Shown piece by piece: positions 15,974 through 24,325 of a stretch of 42,153 nucleotides of DNA (position 1 is its first letter; each line of letters opens with the position of its first letter). Under the pieces are notes generated by a model that was given only the letters and a program-made list of their open reading frames with translations, ran no database searches and had not been told where the DNA came from. Made by a program: the position numbers and the translations under genes. Source of the stretch: Acidimicrobiia bacterium (GTDB taxonomy: Bacteria; Actinomycetota; Acidimicrobiia; Spongiisociales; ZC4RG35); the NCBI GenBank assembly GCA_025922945.1, contig JAICGW010000011.1, positions 1-42,153 of the forward strand, in the 5' to 3' direction.

Positions 15974-17422
15974 TCACGTCATGGCCGCGAGAAGGCGGTC
16001 GACTTCTACCAGCCCGACACCTACCTCTTTATCGGCAATGCCATACGGAAGGATGAGATGGCCATCATCGACTACCGAGCCACACGAATAAACGACGTTC
16101 GGGACATAGCCGTCACGGTCTGACCAGTCGGGGCTGAGGAGCGGCTCGCGCAGCCTCCCCACGATTCGGTCCGGTTCGTCCAAGTCCAAGAGCAATGCCC
16201 CCAATCGATAAGTGCGCATCGGGCCTACTCCATGAGTTATGACCAACCACCCTGCCTCGGTCTCGATGGGTGATCCGCAATTGCCGACCTGGACGGCTTC
16301 CCATGAGGCCTCGGGACCAGTGAGCCGCTCCGCCTGATTCCAATCCCAGACGTCGTCTGCCCAGAGAACATGCAGATTGGTCTGATCGTGTCGCGATAGG
16401 GCGAGGAACTTGCCGTCGATGCGTCGCGGAAAGAGCGCCATTCCCTTGTTCTGGGCGCAGGATCCGTGGAGGCTCGACACCCGAAAACGCACGAAGTCAG
16501 CTGTTGAGATCAGCTGGGGAAGGATGCGCATCCCGTCGAACGCCGTGTAGGTAGCGAAGTAGTTCACGCTGCCGTCTTCCTCGGTGAAACGGACAAAGCG
16601 AGCATCCTCCATCCCATTGCTGTCCGAGGGGCCGGCTGGAAAAAGGACTCGTTCGGAGAGAGGTTCGTCCTCAAAGACGAGCTCGTAGTTGGAACTGGCT
16701 AGCCAACGAAACACGTGGGTCGTGGTCTCGGCCTGGAGCGGGTGGATCCGATCCTTAGCGGTGACAGTCGTCAGGGCATTTCCCAGTTCGGTGGCGTCGA
16801 ACTGCTGTGGGAGCAGGCCAAGGACCTCGTCGGCGATGTCGTCCTCGGCATCCATCTGGGCGAGCTTGGATGCGAACCGATCCCGCTCGAACAACACCTC
16901 GGATCGCCGACCGGCGGCCGCGTAGGGGCCGGGTGGGTCGATCTCCAATTCGCCATCGGGGCGCCGGCGACCGCTCCGGAATTCGATGGAAGAGATGTGC
17001 CCTTCGCCGATAGCGCGCAAGCTGAGGATGAACTCGGATCCACCGATCCCAACGATGGAAGGATTGGTTAAAGCGGCCCCCTCGATGGCGTACTCCTGGG
17101 TGAAAGTTGCTCCCAGCAGCATCCGCAACGAGCGGTTGGAGACTCTTGCGACCTCTGGCACCACCCGGCCGACGAAATTCAGATTCGACTCCCATATCGC
17201 CTCGATATCTCTGTGACGGGTTTGGAATCCTTTCCGCAGGTCCTCGAGGGATTCTTCGATCGTTTGCGGGTCGAGGGCGATGGTGTGCCGGACGATCCGA
17301 CGGAGACGTTCCTGGCTGTCGGGGAGACCACCGGTATGAGCCAAAAACGGCTTGGTAATCACCCGGCCGGGGTCTGGCCGGAGCCGGATGCCGGTAGGGA
17401 TGACCTCTACCACGAGAACCAC
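15974..17422 (-). CDS. Glycoside hydrolase family 130 (mannoside phosphorylase-like) protein
   Basis: FPAGPSDSNGMEDARFVRFTEEDGSVNYFATYTAFDG, DQTNLHVLWADDVWDW, GCGSPIETEAGWLVITHGVGPMRTYRLGALLLDLDEP. Confidence 0.88.
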   Translation of the reverse strand: MVLVVEVIPTGIRLRPDPGRVITKPFLAHTGGLPDSQERLRRIVRHTIALDPQTIEESLEDLRKGFQTRHRDIEAIWESNLNFVGRVVPEVARVSNRSLRMLLGATFTQEYAIEGAALTNPSIVGIGGSEFILSLRAIGEGHISSIEFRSGRRRPDGELEIDPPGPYAAAGRRSEVLFERDRFASKLAQMDAEDDIADEVLGLLPQQFDATELGNALTTVTAKDRIHPLQAETTTHVFRWLASSNYELVFEDEPLSERVLFPAGPSDSNGMEDARFVRFTEEDGSVNYFATYTAFDGMRILPQLISTADFVRFRVSSLHGSCAQNKGMALFPRRIDGKFLALSRHDQTNLHVLWADDVWDWNQAERLTGPEASWEAVQVGNCGSPIETEAGWLVITHGVGPMRTYRLGALLLDLDEPDRIVGRLREPLLSPDWSDRDGYVPNVVYSCGSVVDDGHLILPYGIADKEVGVGLVEVDRLLAAMT

Positions 17423-17438
17423 TCAACCCCGGCAGGAA

Positions 17439-18557
17439 CTAGCTGACTGCGACCGATTCCCCGAGGCGATCGAAATACTCGACGTAGCGTTGCGCGACGG
17501 CCGACCAGGTCAGCCGCCGCGCCACGGACCGGGCTTCTTCGACGGCTCGGCGGTAGGCGATGTCGTCCGTCAGGAATTGCTCGATCGCTGCCGCCATTCC
17601 CGCAATATCGCCGTGGTCGACGACGACTCCGGCACCGGATCCCAACAATTCCCGAGCATGAGGGAAATCGGTGGCCACCACCGGTCGGCCAAGAGTTACC
17701 GCCTCGGTCAGAACTCCGGAACACACCTGCTCGTCATTGTCATAAGGAATCACTATTACATCTGCTTGTGCCGCAACCCGGTAAAGGAATTCTTCCGACT
17801 GGTAGGAGCTTTCGAATCGCACCAATTCCGAAATTCCGAGGCTCTCTGCCTGGCGACAGAGGGCATCCCGGTACGCAGGTCCTTGACGCCGCAGGATGTT
17901 GGGGTGGATTTGTCCCACGACTCGGTAGGTCGGCGGTGGAGAAAGGTGTATCAGCCCGGCGAGGGCCTCGAGGGTCCGCTCGATTCCTTTGCCCGGGCCC
18001 AGCAGTCCCCACGTTAAGAGGTTGCGACGACGCCCGGATCGGGGATCGGCCGGGGTCCAGCCTGAGCCGTGAGGGAGCACCACCACGCGGTCCGCCGCAA
18101 TTCCAAAGATGTCTTCGAGAGCGACTCGGGCCGAATGCGAGGGCACAGATAGGAGATCGGATCGATCGGCAAGGGCCTCGAGGATTCGGCGCTGGTTGGG
18201 ATGGGGCCGGAGCGGGATCGTGTGGAAAACGGTCATGATCGCCGTTTGCAGACCCTCGACGAGTTCCACCACGGCCTCGCCATCCCCGGGGCCGTAGATG
18301 CCGAATTCATGCTGGATGACGACCGTCTGGTACCTGTTGAGCACTGTTCGAGCCCGCTCGATTCCCATTTTTGAAACGGGATCGAACTCGATGACTACCC
18401 GTGGATCGGAGGAGGGGAAGTCCCGCAGGCCCACGAGGCGGGCGATGGCCACGGGCTGCCCGCGCAACTCGAGGGCCTGTTGCAAGGAGCTGGAGAAACG
18501 AGCAATGCCGCACCGTGTTGGCGGAAATGTTGAGATCATCGCAACGGGTTGCGGCAA
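17439..18557 (-). CDS. Glycosyltransferase family 4
   Basis: STFPPTRCGIARFSSSLQQAL, LPHGSGW, VIPYDNDEQVCSGVLTEAVTLGRPVVAT; TTG start chosen because AAGGAGG precedes it. Confidence 0.87.
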   Translation of the reverse strand: MPQPVAMISTFPPTRCGIARFSSSLQQALELRGQPVAIARLVGLRDFPSSDPRVVIEFDPVSKMGIERARTVLNRYQTVVIQHEFGIYGPGDGEAVVELVEGLQTAIMTVFHTIPLRPHPNQRRILEALADRSDLLSVPSHSARVALEDIFGIAADRVVVLPHGSGWTPADPRSGRRRNLLTWGLLGPGKGIERTLEALAGLIHLSPPPTYRVVGQIHPNILRRQGPAYRDALCRQAESLGISELVRFESSYQSEEFLYRVAAQADVIVIPYDNDEQVCSGVLTEAVTLGRPVVATDFPHARELLGSGAGVVVDHGDIAGMAAAIEQFLTDDIAYRRAVEEARSVARRLTWSAVAQRYVEYFDRLGESVAVS

Positions 18558-18659
18558 AGTTGAAACCTCCTTCGAGCCATCGGGGCGAACCCGAAGAACC
18601 CCCAAGAAAACACCGTAAGGACTAGTACCCGGGTCGGCACGGCGTCAAACGCCAGGTGG

Positions 18660-19697
18660 CTATCGGATTTTCGCGTTTACCAGACGCTCGTAGACAGCGG
18701 CGTATCCGGCGGCCATTGCCGAGCGGGAGAAGCGGTCGCGGGCCGAAGCGTGGATCGCGATGGGGTCAAGGTCCCCCACGCGTTCCACCGCCGCGGACGC
18801 CTCCTCAACGCCGGAAACGAGGAACCCATTGACGCCCTCGAGGACCAACTCCGGCATTGCACCGTCTCGCCAGGCGACTACAGGAGTTCCGGCGGCAAAG
18901 CCCTCGACGACCACCAGCCCAAAGGGCTCGGCCCACCGGAGCGGCATCAGGAGGGCGGCGGCTTTCCCCAAGAGCTCGGCCAACTCCGGCCGCTGGGCTT
19001 CCCCGACGTAGTCGATTCCCTCCCCGAGCCGGGGTTTGATCTCGGCATCGAAGTAGCCGCGGTATTTCGGTTCGATCAGGCCCGCCAGTAGCAACCGACG
19101 CCCGGTTCGCCGAGCCACCTGGATTGCCAGATCGGGCGCCTTTTCCGGAGCCATCCGTCCGGCGAAGAGGAGGAAGTCCTCTTTGCGCTCCCGAAGCGGA
19201 AAGAGCTCGAGGTCGATGCCGTTATGGACGGTGGCGACGTAGTTGAGATCGGGAAGGAATTGTCGCTCCGACTCCGATATCGAAACAAAGGGCTGCTCCT
19301 TGTACGAAGCGAGAATCGGGTGGTGGACCTCATTCCATGCGGAACCATGCAGGGTCGAAACCATGGGACAGGGGAGGAAACGGCTGAACCCCAGGGTATG
19401 AACATGGAGGTGGGAGTGGAGGACGTCGAACCGGTTTTCGACCACGGCCTCCATCGCCCGAAACACGTGGAGCTCCTCGGTTAGTCGAGGATCGAGAAGC
19501 GATCCGTCGAGAGGTTCTGAAACGGTGGCGACCAACCTTCCCGAACTTCGACCACCCCCGGCAGCAAAGACGGTGACATCGTGACCTAGCTCGACCAGGC
19601 CCTCAACCAGGTCATAGGCGACCTGTTCCCAGGGCCCGTAGCCCGGGGGAGGAAAACCATGGGCGATCGGGGCGAGCATGGCGATTCGGAGGGTCAC
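18660..19697 (-). CDS. Glycosyltransferase family 4
   Basis: RIAMLAPIAHGFPPPGYGPWEQVAYDLVEGLVELGHDVTVFA, FAGRMAPEKAPDLAI, MPLRWAEPFGLVVVEGFAAGTPVVAW. Confidence 0.9.
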   Translation of the reverse strand: MTLRIAMLAPIAHGFPPPGYGPWEQVAYDLVEGLVELGHDVTVFAAGGGRSSGRLVATVSEPLDGSLLDPRLTEELHVFRAMEAVVENRFDVLHSHLHVHTLGFSRFLPCPMVSTLHGSAWNEVHHPILASYKEQPFVSISESERQFLPDLNYVATVHNGIDLELFPLRERKEDFLLFAGRMAPEKAPDLAIQVARRTGRRLLLAGLIEPKYRGYFDAEIKPRLGEGIDYVGEAQRPELAELLGKAAALLMPLRWAEPFGLVVVEGFAAGTPVVAWRDGAMPELVLEGVNGFLVSGVEEASAAVERVGDLDPIAIHASARDRFSRSAMAAGYAAVYERLVNAKIR

Positions 19698-19845
19698 TGG
19701 TACCGGGGCGTACCCGAGCTCAAATCCGGCGAAACTCGCCTTGGAGTTGCACGGGAGACATGAAAGACCCCGTTTGCCTTTGTGGGGCAGCGGGAACCGA
19801 TCCTTGGTGGCCAGCTCCATCGGTGTCGTATCGCCGTCCCTGATC

Positions 19846-20751
19846 GTGACCGTGACCATCGAGGCGAAGGATGGCAACCAGGGCGACGAAGTACATCTCC
19901 ATCCTGGCGGCCAGGGATTCTGGATTGCCCGCATGATCGAACATCTGGGGGAAACCCCGGTGTTGTGCGCGCCTGTGGGAGGCGAGGTGGGCTCGGCTCT
20001 GAGGTCCCTGATGCCGTCCAATTTGGACCTGTGGCCGGTAGAAACTCACGGCGAATCGCCGATCTACATTCATGATCGGCGCTCGGGCGAGAGAGTCACG
20101 GTGGCTGAGACCTCGATGCCATTGCTCAGCCGTCATGAGCAGGACGACTTCTTCTCGCGGGCTCTGGAAGTGGCGATGGCCACTGAGTTGCTGGTCGTGA
20201 CTGGTCGTTACTTCGGAGGAGGCATCTCGGTCGACTTCTTTACCCGGCTGGCCGCCGATCTCTCGGCCCTGGACGTTCCGATAGTGGCCGACGTTCATGG
20301 CGAAGAACTTGACGCTTTGCTCGAGGGAGGATCTGTCCACCTGCTCAAGCTGAGCCAGGACGACCTCATCGAAGACGAGCGAATCGAGGGAGCGAATTTA
20401 ACCGAGATCGGCGAAGCGGTAGACACGATTCGAGCTCAGGGCGCACGCAACGTGATCGTCTCCGGTGCCGAGGGAGCGACGCTGGCCTGCCTCGGGGATA
20501 GTTGGTACCGAGTCGAACAGCCAGCCCTGCAAGTGGCTGACCATCGTGGCTCAGGCGATTCGATGACCGCGGCACTGGCCGTGGCGATCGTCCGGGGCAT
20601 GGACGAGGTGGAGATGCTCTCATTGGGGGCGGCCGCCGGGGCGGCCAACGCGGTAAGGCATGGCCTGGGGAATGCAGATCGGGACCTCATCGTTCAGCTC
20701 GCCGGCCGCATCGAAGTCGAGAAGATCAGAGGTCCCGATGATGGTGGCTGA
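19846..20751 (+). CDS. PfkB family carbohydrate kinase
   Basis: VTVTIEAKDGNQGDEVHLHPGGQGFWIARMIEHLGE and DHRGSGDSMTAALAVAIVRG (PfkB GxGD motif); start uncertain. Confidence 0.8.
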   Translation: MTVTIEAKDGNQGDEVHLHPGGQGFWIARMIEHLGETPVLCAPVGGEVGSALRSLMPSNLDLWPVETHGESPIYIHDRRSGERVTVAETSMPLLSRHEQDDFFSRALEVAMATELLVVTGRYFGGGISVDFFTRLAADLSALDVPIVADVHGEELDALLEGGSVHLLKLSQDDLIEDERIEGANLTEIGEAVDTIRAQGARNVIVSGAEGATLACLGDSWYRVEQPALQVADHRGSGDSMTAALAVAIVRGMDEVEMLSLGAAAGAANAVRHGLGNADRDLIVQLAGRIEVEKIRGPDDGG

Positions 20752-21622
20752 ACCAGATCGGGCCGAGCCGGTCGTCGTCGAGGAGGCAAAGGATGTCGAG
20801 CCAAGCCCGCGGCCCCGGGTACTCCTAACCAACGACGATGGCATCGACTCGCCGGGGCTTCGACTGCTGGCGGAGCGTCTCCATGAGCAATACCAGCTGG
20901 TGGTGGCCGCACCGGCCCGAGACATGAGCGGGAGCGGAACCGGAATTGGTCGCTTCGATCACAAGAAAGGAATAGAGCTGCGCCGTGCAACCTGGAATGG
21001 CATTGAGGCATACACAGTCGATGGGCCACCTGGTCTGGCGGTGATGGCGGCGGCGCTCGGGGCATTTGGGCCCAAGCCGGAGTTGGTGGTCTCGGGAGTC
21101 AATGCCGGGGTCAATACCGGGCACTCGGTAATCCACTCGGGAACGGTCGGCGCCGTGCTCACGGCACGGACCTTTGGCAGTCACGGCCTGGCGATGAGCC
21201 TGGGTTATTCCGATCCCTGGCAATGGGAGTCAGCAGTAACCAGCGCCATCCAGGCCGCTGCGTGGGTTCTCGCCCATCGGGGTCGACCCATGGTGTTGAA
21301 CGTGAACGTTCCCGGCCTGCCGCCAAACAAGATTCTGGGCATCAAATGGGCCCAGCTCGACGAATTCGGGTACTTCCGGGTGGCGACAGCCGATTACGAG
21401 GAGCAACTGTTGCAATTTGAGATCTCGACCGGACCCGGCGGTCAGGTGGAGGTCGGCGGCTCGGAGGCGGGCCGCAACCCATTGACGGACACGGCGCTGT
21501 GCCACGCGGGTTACGTGACGATGACCGCCCTCACTGCGGTCGAGCCCGCCGGGCGGCCCGAGGTCGAGCCGGAGGTGGTGATTCCGATGCCACTGGGGGG
21601 CGCCAGGCTGCGCTCGGTTTGA
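20738..21622 (+). CDS. surE: 5'/3'-nucleotidase SurE family
   Basis: VLLTNDDGIDSPGLRLLAE, VVAAPARDMSGSGTGI, VVSGVNAGVNTGHSVIHSGTVGA. Confidence 0.9.
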   Translation: MMVAEPDRAEPVVVEEAKDVEPSPRPRVLLTNDDGIDSPGLRLLAERLHEQYQLVVAAPARDMSGSGTGIGRFDHKKGIELRRATWNGIEAYTVDGPPGLAVMAAALGAFGPKPELVVSGVNAGVNTGHSVIHSGTVGAVLTARTFGSHGLAMSLGYSDPWQWESAVTSAIQAAAWVLAHRGRPMVLNVNVPGLPPNKILGIKWAQLDEFGYFRVATADYEEQLLQFEISTGPGGQVEVGGSEAGRNPLTDTALCHAGYVTMTALTAVEPAGRPEVEPEVVIPMPLGGARLRSV

Positions 21623-21652
21623 GAGCCCAACGGCAGGGGTAGTCCCAAGACG

Positions 21653-22627
21653 ATGGGCGAGCTATCTCTGGGACTTACGATTTCGAGCGAAGAATTTGCG
21701 CCTTCGCGCCTGGTCGAGGTGGCTGTGTTGGCCGAAGAGGCCGGCTTCGACTTTGTTTCGATCTCCGATCACTACCACCCCTGGGTGTCGGAGCAGGGTC
21801 ATAGCCCCTTTGTTTGGTCGATCCTGGGAGCGATATCGCAGGCGACCGAAGCGATCGAAGTGGCGGTGGGGGTTAGTTGTCCGACGATTCGCATCCACCC
21901 TGCCATCCTCGCCCAGAGCGTCGCCACGACCGGCGTGCTGTTGGATGGTCGTTTCGTTTGGGGAGTGGGCACTGGGGAGGCGCTCAACGAGCATGTGGTG
22001 GGGGAGGCGTGGCCTCCATATGAGATTCGGGCCGAGATGATGGAAGAAGCGATCTCGGTCATTCGCCGCCTTTGGTCCGAGGAGTCTGTGACCCACTTCG
22101 GTCAGTACTACACAGTGGTCGACGCCCGGATCCTCGATCAACCGGATGAACCGGTCCCGATCATCGTCTCCGCCTTTGGTCCGGAGTCCGCCGAGTTGGC
22201 GGCGTCCCTAGGCGATGGTCTTTGGATTACCGGAGCAGCAGAGGAAACCGTCAAGGTTTTTCGCCGCGCGGGAGGAAAGGGCCCGGTGTACTCGCAGTTG
22301 ACTTTGTGCTGGGCCGAGTCGGAGAGCGAGGCGATTGATACCGCCCACCGCTTGTGGGCCTTTAGTGAGCTGCCCGGAACTCTCAATCAGGATCTGCCGA
22401 CCATGCTCCATTACGAGGAGGCGGTGAAACTGGTGACTCCGGAGATGGTTTCCAAATCCACCCCTTGCGGACCCGACCCCGGGCCGGTTCTGGACGCGGC
22501 CCGGAAAGCCTTGAAAGCTGGAGTCGACCATCTCTACTTCCACCAGATCGGTCCCGATCAAGAGGGGTTTGTTGAATTCTGGAAGAAGGAGCTCCGCGAC
22601 GAGCTCCTCGCTCTCCAAGCCGCGTGA
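21653..22627 (+). CDS. LLM-class F420-dependent oxidoreductase (TIGR03557-like)
   Basis: FDFVSISDHYHPWVSEQGHSPFVWSILGAI, RFVWGVGTGEALNEHVVGEAWP. Confidence 0.87.
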   Translation: MGELSLGLTISSEEFAPSRLVEVAVLAEEAGFDFVSISDHYHPWVSEQGHSPFVWSILGAISQATEAIEVAVGVSCPTIRIHPAILAQSVATTGVLLDGRFVWGVGTGEALNEHVVGEAWPPYEIRAEMMEEAISVIRRLWSEESVTHFGQYYTVVDARILDQPDEPVPIIVSAFGPESAELAASLGDGLWITGAAEETVKVFRRAGGKGPVYSQLTLCWAESESEAIDTAHRLWAFSELPGTLNQDLPTMLHYEEAVKLVTPEMVSKSTPCGPDPGPVLDAARKALKAGVDHLYFHQIGPDQEGFVEFWKKELRDELLALQAA

Positions 22628-23646
22628 TTTCGCCCAGCTCGATCGACCGTCTCGTCTGTTTTGATCATGTGACCGAGCTCATCGGTCGCAATGGGATCTT
22701 TGAACACGCCAAAGAGTCCCACCCCCGGCTTGAGCACGGCTACAGCCTCGACGACAACGGGCGGGCACTGGTGATCGTGGCGCGGGCCAACGCCTGCGGG
22801 ATCGATTTTCCATCCCGGTCCCGCAATCGATGTCTGTGGTTCGTGCTGGCTGCCCAAGAGGGCGGATGGAAGGACCGACAGACCACCGAAGGGGTGTGGA
22901 ATCGTTCAGCATCCGACGATGCCATTGGGCGGGCGATCTGGGGTTTGGGGGCGGCCGCGGCCTGTTGGCCTGAGGAACTTGGCCGAGAGCGGGCGAAGGA
23001 AGCCCTCCTGCGAGCGGTCGATTTCGACAGCGGCTGGTGGCGTCCAGTGGCCTATGCCTCGCTGGGCTTTCTCGCCTACAACGCCGTGGCGCCGAATCAA
23101 GGGGCCGCCGAAGCAATTGCCCGGCTGTCCCGGAAACTCCCGCTGGGGAGACGCCACGATGATGAGTGGCTGTGGCCCGAAGGGCCCCTTCGCTACGACA
23201 ACGCCCGTCTTCCCGAGGCGCTCATCGGATGCGGCCACGCCCTGGACGACCCGAAATTGGTGAGCGAGGGACTCCGCCTGCTCGAGTGGCTTGTCGAGAC
23301 CGAGATGGGCGAACATGGCTTCAGCTTTGCGCCGGTGGCGGGACGTTTCGTCTCTCACCGGAAGCCCTCTTTCGATCAGCAGCCGCTCGAGGCCTGGGCG
23401 ATGGCCGATGCCTGCGTCCGGGCGGCCGAGGTGACCGGCGATCCCGGCTGGATGGTTCCGGCGCGGGTGGCGGTCTCCTGGTTCTTGGGGGACAACGATC
23501 AACGCGCTGGGCTCTACGACCCCAGGACCGGTGCGTGTTGCGACGGACTCACTGCTGAAGGCATGAACCTCAATCAGGGTGCCGAATCCACCCTGGCCGC
23601 CCTGGGGGCGCTACTGGCTCTGAGGCGTCCGGTTGACGCCCCTTGA
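22624..23646 (+). CDS. (alpha/alpha)6-barrel, six-hairpin glycosidase-like protein of unknown activity
   Basis: DDNGRALVIVARA, WNRSASDDAIGRAIWGLGAAA, WPEGPLRYDNARLPEALI, FDQQPLEAWAMADAC, NLNQGAESTLAALGALL repeats. Confidence 0.65.
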   Translation: MISPSSIDRLVCFDHVTELIGRNGIFEHAKESHPRLEHGYSLDDNGRALVIVARANACGIDFPSRSRNRCLWFVLAAQEGGWKDRQTTEGVWNRSASDDAIGRAIWGLGAAAACWPEELGRERAKEALLRAVDFDSGWWRPVAYASLGFLAYNAVAPNQGAAEAIARLSRKLPLGRRHDDEWLWPEGPLRYDNARLPEALIGCGHALDDPKLVSEGLRLLEWLVETEMGEHGFSFAPVAGRFVSHRKPSFDQQPLEAWAMADACVRAAEVTGDPGWMVPARVAVSWFLGDNDQRAGLYDPRTGACCDGLTAEGMNLNQGAESTLAALGALLALRRPVDAP

Positions 23647-23649
23647 GTC

Positions 23650-24264
23650 ATGGCTGACTCGGTCACCAAGCGAAGGAAGGCGGTGGAGGAGCTCGCCGAC
23701 ATCGCCAAATCCTGCACCAACTGCGATCTCTATAAAGACGCCACTCAAACCGTATTTGGGATCGGACCAGTAACCGCAGAACTGGTCCTGGTCGGCGAGC
23801 AACCGGGCGACGAGGAGGACAAGCAGGGCGAGCCGTTCGTGGGTCCCGCCGGCAAGCTGTTGCGGTCAGCGCTGGACGAGGCTGGGATCGACCCGGACGA
23901 GGTGTACATGACCAATGCCGTCAAGCACTTCAAATGGAAACCTGGCGCCGGCTGGCGTCGCCTCCACCAAAAGCCCAACCGGTACGAAATCGAAGCCTGC
24001 CGGCCCTGGCTCGAAGGGGAGTTCGCTCTCCTCCGACCGCGCCTGATCGTTGGGCTCGGAGCCACCGCATGCCAGGCCATGCTCGGCTCGAGCATCAGGG
24101 TCCTCACCGACCGGGGAAAGACCTTTGACTGGGGCGAACGCCAGGTTCTGGTGACGGTTCATCCCTCCTCGATCCTGCGTTCTCGGGATGAGGCCTCCCG
24201 GCAGGAGAACCGGCGAGCGTTCGTGGCCGATCTCCGGGATGCGGTGCGGATCATCGCTCGCTAA
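23650..24264 (+). CDS. UdgX-type uracil-DNA glycosylase
   Basis: GEQPGDEEDKQGEPFVGPAGKLL, YMTNAVKHFKW, GWRRLHQKP loop (counterpart of the KRRIH loop of UdgX), HPSSILR, CTNC. Confidence 0.88.
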   Translation: MADSVTKRRKAVEELADIAKSCTNCDLYKDATQTVFGIGPVTAELVLVGEQPGDEEDKQGEPFVGPAGKLLRSALDEAGIDPDEVYMTNAVKHFKWKPGAGWRRLHQKPNRYEIEACRPWLEGEFALLRPRLIVGLGATACQAMLGSSIRVLTDRGKTFDWGERQVLVTVHPSSILRSRDEASRQENRRAFVADLRDAVRIIAR

Positions 24265-24319
24265 GGCCTTGTCCCCACGTAATGCCAATTGATGCGGAAT
24301 CCGCATGCCCAAGCCTTAG
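24261..24319. repeat. Nested inverted repeat between convergent genes; inner 15-bp palindrome ATGCGGA-A-TCCGCAT, outer CTAAGGC/GCCTTAG
   Basis: Direct reading. Confidence 0.55.
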
Positions 24320-24325
24320 GTTTGT

